Shown here piece by piece: positions 5,287-5,438 of a DNA stretch of 5,438 nucleotides. The stretch comes from Candidatus Doudnabacteria bacterium RIFCSPHIGHO2_02_FULL_46_11. GTDB lineage: Bacteria; Patescibacteriota; Doudnabacteria; UBA920; 2-02-FULL-46-11. A program made the translations under genes and the position numbers. How positions within the stretch are numbered: the first letter of the stretch is position 1; the number at the start of each line of letters is the position of its first letter. The stretch lies in the NCBI GenBank assembly GCA_001779955.1, contig MFES01000001.1, positions 40,410 to 45,847 of the forward strand, read 5' to 3'. The notes under the pieces are model-generated. The model was not told the origin of the DNA. It made no database searches and saw nothing but the letters and a program-made list of their open reading frames with translations.

Positions 5287-5438
5287 TTAGCGCAGTTCTG
5301 CGTTGTATTGTTTTTTTGTTTCCTCGTAAAGTTTATGTTGCAAAGGCTCAACTTCGTCCGATTTGAGGGTGCGCTCCGGGCTTCGATAAACCACACGGTA
5401 GGTGTAGCTTACTTTCCCCTCGCCGAATTTTTCCGCGT
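5287..5438 (-). CDS. pheT: phenylalanyl-tRNA synthetase beta subunit, C-terminal end only
   Basis: The last 49 codons of a gene entering from beyond the window, stopping with TAA at 5287-5289. The peptide (AEKFGEGKVSYTYRVVYRSP, then ERTLKSDEVEPLQHKLYEET, ending KKQYNAELR) has the features of the FDX-ACB domain that closes PheT: strands with alternating hydrophobic residues, the RTL-x-x-x-EV turn, a long helix and a terminal LR. PheT pairs with PheS in an (alpha-beta)2 enzyme that charges tRNA-Phe; this domain binds the tRNA. No intrinsic terminator is recognised in the 66 bp between its stop and the right 36-bp repeat. Confidence 0.85.
   Translation of the reverse strand, partial: AEKFGEGKVSYTYRVVYRSPERTLKSDEVEPLQHKLYEETKKQYNAELR

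Overview
The window reads as a chromosomal piece from a bacterium, most likely of the Patescibacteria/CPR radiation (Parcubacteria-like). This is an inference from the style of GyrB (long charged N-terminal extension, enlarged Toprim loop), from the small genes of unknown function, and from a solitary winged-helix/Cas2-fold (PaaX-like) gene of a kind common in such genomes. TGA and TAA are both used as stops and no in-frame TGA occurs in gyrB, so the code looks standard.

Layout: (1) 1-3358, minus strand: gyrB, DNA gyrase subunit B, missing only its C-terminus. It is interrupted at the Toprim motif EGDSAGG by an in-frame 434-residue intein (605-1906) carrying an HNH homing-endonuclease domain. 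(2) 3359-3597: a divergent promoter region. The gyrB promoter and a strong plus-strand promoter stand back to back, and the plus-strand transcript begins with three tandem hairpins before a perfect Shine-Dalgarno site. (3) 3598-4215, plus: an unrecognised GC-rich protein of 205 residues with two membrane helices, closed by a strong intrinsic terminator. (4) 4293-4463, plus: an acidic 56-residue protein behind an extended -10 promoter so close that the mRNA would be nearly leaderless. (5) 4529-5220: two nearly identical 36-bp direct repeats (35/36), each a nested palindrome, bracket a minus-strand winged-helix/Cas2-like gene. The natural 5' end of that gene is put out of frame by a run of seven A. 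(6) 5287-5438, minus: the last 49 codons of pheT, the FDX-ACB tail of the phenylalanyl-tRNA synthetase beta subunit.

The housekeeping genes gyrB and pheT frame an accessory interval of small, independently transcribed genes. The most unusual unit is the Cas2-fold gene between palindromic repeats. It could be a small mobile element, an autoregulated gene with paired operators, or a repeat/processing-protein pair. The intein closely resembles, from memory, the Synechocystis GyrB intein at the same insertion site, which suggests movement between phyla.
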